8,244 bases of DNA from DAOMOP01 sp035444405. GTDB taxonomy: Bacteria; Pseudomonadota; Gammaproteobacteria; Burkholderiales; Rhodocyclaceae. The stretch covers positions 1 to 8,244 of the forward strand of contig DAOMOP010000179.1 in the NCBI GenBank assembly GCA_035444405.1, in the 5' to 3' direction. The translations under genes were made by a program, and so were the position numbers. The number at the start of each line of letters is the position of its first letter. Positions within the stretch are counted from its first letter, which is position 1. Under the pieces are notes generated by a model. The model did no database searches. It was given only the letters and a program-made list of their open reading frames with translations, and was not told where the DNA came from. Positions 6,012-8,244 of this stretch are shown here, piece after piece.

Positions 6012-6048
6012 CCCGCGTGCGGATCGGAGGCGGGGATCCGCACGCGGG
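6012..6048 (-). terminator. Strong hairpin downstream of ftsZ
   Basis: CCCGCGTGCGGATC (6012-6025) pairs perfectly with 6035-6048 to give a 14-bp GC-rich stem and a 9-nt loop. It begins 18 nt beyond the ftsZ stop. On the minus strand the bases after the stem (AGTCACGATAGC) are not a T run; the nearest T-rich patch, GCGTTTATC, is about 15 nt on. It may be a non-canonical terminator, an mRNA 3' stabiliser, or an attenuator between ftsZ and lpxC. Confidence 0.6.
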
Positions 6049-6050
6049 CG

Positions 6051-6066
6051 CGGGCGCCGGCGCCCG
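6051..6066. repeat. 16-bp perfect palindrome abutting the ftsZ stop
   Basis: CGGGCGCCGGCGCCCG is its own reverse complement. It lies directly after the ftsZ stop codon and 2 nt from the larger 14-bp stem, so ftsZ mRNA would end in two tandem hairpins. It contains the GGCGCC and GCCGGC hexamers. It could be structural or a protein-binding dyad. Confidence 0.5.
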
Positions 6067-7206
6067 TCAGTCGGCCTGCTTGCGCAGGAAGGCCGGGATG
6101 TCGTAAGTGCCCATGCCATTGGCACTCATCGCCTCGACCGTGGTGCGACGGCCGCTGCGCAGCACCGCCGGCACGTCCAGGTCCTGCATGTTGGCGCCAG
6201 TGGCCGGACCATAGGTGCCGGTGCCCTGTACCACCTGCATGACCGGCTGACGGCCGGCCGCACGCGGCGCGCCGAGGCCGGTCGCGACGACGGTGACGCG
6301 GATGCGGTCTTCCATCGATTCCTCGAACACCGTGCCGTACTTGACGAAGGCCTCGGGAGCGGCGAAGGCCTGGACCGTCTTGACCGCATCGCGCACCTCG
6401 GACATTTTCAACGCGCGGCTCGCGGTGATGTTGATCAGCACGCAGCGCGCGCCCGAGAGCTCGGTGCCCTCGAGCAGCGGGCTCACCGCCGCCTGCTCGG
6501 CAGCGATGCGCGCACGGTCCAGCCCCGACGCTTCGGCCGACCCCATCATCGCGCGCCCCATCTCGCCCATCGCGGTGCGCACGTCCTGAAAGTCCACGTT
6601 GACGAGTCCGGGCACGTTGATGATTTCGGCGATGCCGCCGACCGCATTCTTGAGCACGTTGTCGGCCGAGCGGAAGCAGTCCTCGAAGCCGGCATCGTCG
6701 CCGTAGACCTCGAGCAGCTTGTCGTTGAGCACGACGATCAGCGAGTCGACGTGCTGCGTGAGCTCGTCGATGCCGCTTTCGGCGACGCGTCCGCGGTTCT
6801 CGAAATCGAACGGCTTGGTGACCACGGCAACGGTCAGGATGCCCATCTCGCGCGCGAGCTCGGCCACCACCGGCGCCGCGCCGGTGCCGGTGCCGCCACC
6901 CATGCCGCCGGTGATGAAGCACATGTGCGCCCCCTCGAGCGCCTCGGCGATCGCCGCGTGCGAGTCCTGCGCCGCGGCACGACCGGCCTCGGGCTTGGAG
7001 CCCGCGCCGAGCCCGGACGAACCGAGCTGCACCTTGTGCGGCGCGAGGCAGCGCCGCAGCGCCTGCGCGTCGGTGTTCGCGACGATGAATTCGACCCCTT
7101 TCACCCCCTCCCGGATCATGTGGTCGACCGCATTGCCGCCGGCCCCCCCGACACCAATCACCTTGATGATTGTTCCGGTCTGCTCCTTTTCAACGATTTC
7201 GAACAT
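6067..7206 (-). CDS. ftsZ: Cell division GTPase FtsZ
   Basis: FtsZ is the tubulin-like GTPase that polymerises into the division ring and recruits the divisome. The product is 379 residues. Seen in order are IKVIGVGGAGGNAVDHM (14-30), VANTDAQAL (42-50), the tubulin signature GGGTGTG (103-109), FENRGR (135-140), and the T7-loop NVDFQD, with N203, D205 and D208 supplying the catalytic acids to the next subunit. The C-terminal peptide GTYDIPAFLRKQAD (366-379) binds FtsA and ZipA-type partners. The linker before it is short, about 50 residues and partly conserved. The ATG at 7204-7206 is chosen over an upstream in-frame ATG at 7242 because a perfect AGGAGG lies 8 nt before it and homology begins at MFEIV. 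It follows ftsA by 143 nt with two inverted repeats between, so extra regulation there is likely. Confidence 0.98.
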   Translation of the reverse strand: MFEIVEKEQTGTIIKVIGVGGAGGNAVDHMIREGVKGVEFIVANTDAQALRRCLAPHKVQLGSSGLGAGSKPEAGRAAAQDSHAAIAEALEGAHMCFITGGMGGGTGTGAAPVVAELAREMGILTVAVVTKPFDFENRGRVAESGIDELTQHVDSLIVVLNDKLLEVYGDDAGFEDCFRSADNVLKNAVGGIAEIINVPGLVNVDFQDVRTAMGEMGRAMMGSAEASGLDRARIAAEQAAVSPLLEGTELSGARCVLINITASRALKMSEVRDAVKTVQAFAAPEAFVKYGTVFEESMEDRIRVTVVATGLGAPRAAGRQPVMQVVQGTGTYGPATGANMQDLDVPAVLRSGRRTTVEAMSANGMGTYDIPAFLRKQAD

Positions 7207-7214
7207 GTATCCAG

Positions 7215-7220
7215 CCTCCT
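7215..7220 (-). promoter_or_regulatory. Consensus ribosome binding site of ftsZ
   Basis: AGGAGG on the minus strand, 8 nt before the ATG, is a full match to the anti-SD. It decides the start at 7206 and is the strongest SD in the window, as expected for an abundant protein. Confidence 0.9.
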
Positions 7221-7258
7221 GAAAAACAGCTTCACTGCGCACCGAACCCCTGCTTTAC

Positions 7259-7307
7259 CGGCTATCTAGTATGTTTTGAACAGTGTAGTACTAGATAGCC
7301 GTTTTTT
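7259..7307 (+). terminator. Intrinsic terminator pointing against ftsAZ transcription
   Basis: CGGCTATCTAGTA (7259-7271) pairs perfectly with TACTAGATAGCCG (7289-7301), giving a 13-bp stem and a 17-nt loop; within the loop TGTT/AACA can pair as a short inner stem. Six T residues (7302-7307) follow directly on the plus strand. This is a canonical Rho-independent terminator, but for plus-strand RNA, whereas ftsA and ftsZ run on minus. On minus the stem is preceded by A6 and followed by GGTAAAGC, so it should not stop ftsAZ mRNA. It may end an antisense or small RNA, or act as a structure in the ftsA-ftsZ leader. Its AT-rich composition stands out from the surroundings. Confidence 0.75.
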
Positions 7308-7326
7308 ACAGGCAGTCATCCCACCC

Positions 7327-7351
7327 GACCGAATACTTTCGTCATTCGGTC
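7327..7351. repeat. Inverted repeat overlapping the ftsA stop
   Basis: GACCGAAT (7327-7334) and ATTCGGTC (7344-7351) form a perfect 8-bp dyad with a 9-nt centre. It overlaps the ftsA TGA (7350-7352). No T run follows on either strand. Together with the stem at 7259-7301 it gives the ftsA-ftsZ spacer two consecutive hairpins. It may be a processing or stabilising element. Confidence 0.5.
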
Positions 7352-8244
7352 AGAAATTCCTCTCGAACCAAGACTTCATGCGCCCGAAGACCTGGCGCAG
7401 ATTGCGCGTCTCGCGCGCCATGATGCCGCGGCGCCGCTGCGCCAGCCCTTCCATGACCAGTCCCATCGCCGTCGCGTAGTACGGCTGGCATACGACGTCG
7501 GCAAGGCCGCCGTCGTATTGCGGCGAGCCCACGCGCACCGGCATGTGGAAGACCTCCTCGCCGAGCTCGGACATGCCGTGCATCACCGACGACCCGCCGG
7601 TCAAGACGATGCCCGAGGACAGCAGCTCTTCGTAGCCGCTGCGCCGCAGCTCGGCCTGCACCAGCTCGAAGAGCTCGGACACGCGCGGCTCGATCACGTC
7701 GGCCAGACGCTGGCGCGACAGCGAGCGCGGCGGCCGGTCGCCGACGCCGGGCACCTCGATCATCTGCTCGGGGTCGGCGAGCACGTGCATCGCGACGCCG
7801 TGGCGGATCTTGATCTCCTCCGCTTCCGAGGTCGGCGTGCGCAAGGCCATCGCGATGTCGTTGGTGATCTGGTCGCCGGCCACCGGCAGCACCGCCGTAT
7901 GACGGATCGCGCCCTGCGTGAATACCGCGATGTCGGCCGTGCCGCCGCCGATGTCGACGAGGCACACGCCGAGCTCCTTCTCGTCCTCGGAGAGCACCGC
8001 GTAGCTCGACGCGAGCGGCTGCAGGATCAGGTCCATGACCTCGAGGCCGCAGCGGCGCACGCACTTGATCACGTTCTGCGCCGCCGACACCGCACCGGTG
8101 ACGATATGCACCTTGACCTCGAGCTTGACCCCGCTCATGCCGATCGGCTCGCGCACGCCACCCTGCCCGTCGATGATGAACTCCTGGGTCAGGATGTGCA
8201 GGATCTGCTGCTCGGCCGGGATCGGCATCGCGCGGGCGACCTCG
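7350..8244 (-). CDS. ftsA: Cell division protein FtsA, C-terminal part (cut by window edge)
   Basis: FtsA is the actin-like ATPase that tethers FtsZ filaments to the inner membrane and recruits later divisome proteins. About 297 codons are present out of roughly 410; the start lies beyond base 8244. The frame runs open to the edge (EVARAMPIPAEQQILHILTQEF), so the internal ATG at 8228 is not the start. Visible are the actin-family phosphate-2 motif VCLVDIGGGTADIAVF, the RPPRSL segment, the adenosine motif GIVLTGGSS and the QPYYATAMGL segment. The C-terminal amphipathic membrane-targeting helix is RMKSWFERNF. The gene ends with TGA at 7350-7352, inside a small inverted repeat. All expected domains in this part are intact. 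It precedes ftsZ in the dcw cluster, as in most Proteobacteria. Confidence 0.97.
   Translation of the reverse strand, partial: EVARAMPIPAEQQILHILTQEFIIDGQGGVREPIGMSGVKLEVKVHIVTGAVSAAQNVIKCVRRCGLEVMDLILQPLASSYAVLSEDEKELGVCLVDIGGGTADIAVFTQGAIRHTAVLPVAGDQITNDIAMALRTPTSEAEEIKIRHGVAMHVLADPEQMIEVPGVGDRPPRSLSRQRLADVIEPRVSELFELVQAELRRSGYEELLSSGIVLTGGSSVMHGMSELGEEVFHMPVRVGSPQYDGGLADVVCQPYYATAMGLVMEGLAQRRRGIMARETRNLRQVFGRMKSWFERNF

Noticed and set aside
5966..6922. Minus-strand frame of 318 codons inside ftsZ
   Set aside because: Out-of-frame shadow of ftsZ, rich in R, H and G with no recognisable motif.
7207..7242. Upstream in-frame ATG for ftsZ (start at 7242)
   Set aside because: It would put 12 non-conserved residues before MFEIV, lacks an SD, and would make the perfect AGGAGG part of the coding sequence.

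Overview
The window looks like a chromosomal segment of a high-GC Betaproteobacterium, most plausibly Rhodocyclales (Azoarcus/Thauera-like). This rests on the ftsA-ftsZ-lpxC-(dciA)-secA neighbourhood, the proteobacterial FtsZ tail (DIPAFLRKQ), an LpxC that keeps Escherichia coli residue numbering at every catalytic position, and strong GC bias at third codon positions. The genus is inferred; no rRNA is present.

Layout. Bases 1-598 (minus) hold the first 199 codons of secA. A 146-bp divergent region carries a secA promoter and a dciA promoter. A DUF721/DciA-type helicase-loader gene follows on plus (745-1179). Next is an accessory plus-strand block (1318-4645): an ECF42-type sigma factor with a C-terminal TPR-like extension, a YCII/DGPF protein, a frameshifted SnoaL/NTF2-like gene, a second YCII/DGPF protein and a PhnB-like VOC protein. 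The right part is on minus and reads right to left: ftsA (3' part, 8244-7350), ftsZ (7206-6067), lpxC (5921-4998) and a 61-residue two-helix membrane protein (4988-4803) starting 9 nt after the lpxC stop.

How the genes work together. FtsA and FtsZ build the division ring. LpxC commits the cell to lipid A synthesis. SecA drives protein export. DciA loads the replicative helicase. These are ordinary housekeeping genes. The block between dciA and lpxC is different. It is a self-contained ECF42 regulon: the sigma gene is followed by a sequence matching the ECF42 promoter consensus as I recall it (TGTCGA, 17 nt, CGAC; 2695-2721) directly upstream of the first DGPF gene. No anti-sigma gene is nearby. 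The effector proteins have known folds, but their physiological role is largely undescribed, so this is the best candidate here for poorly understood biology.

Non-coding structure. secA and lpxC share an identical 13-mer containing an extended -10, followed by a second shared box. A textbook intrinsic terminator lies between ftsA and ftsZ but points the wrong way (plus strand). A 14-bp stem and a 16-bp palindrome separate ftsZ from lpxC. Two almost identical small inverted repeats sit at the outer edges of the accessory block. I saw no tRNA, rRNA, CRISPR array, transposase or insertion sequence.
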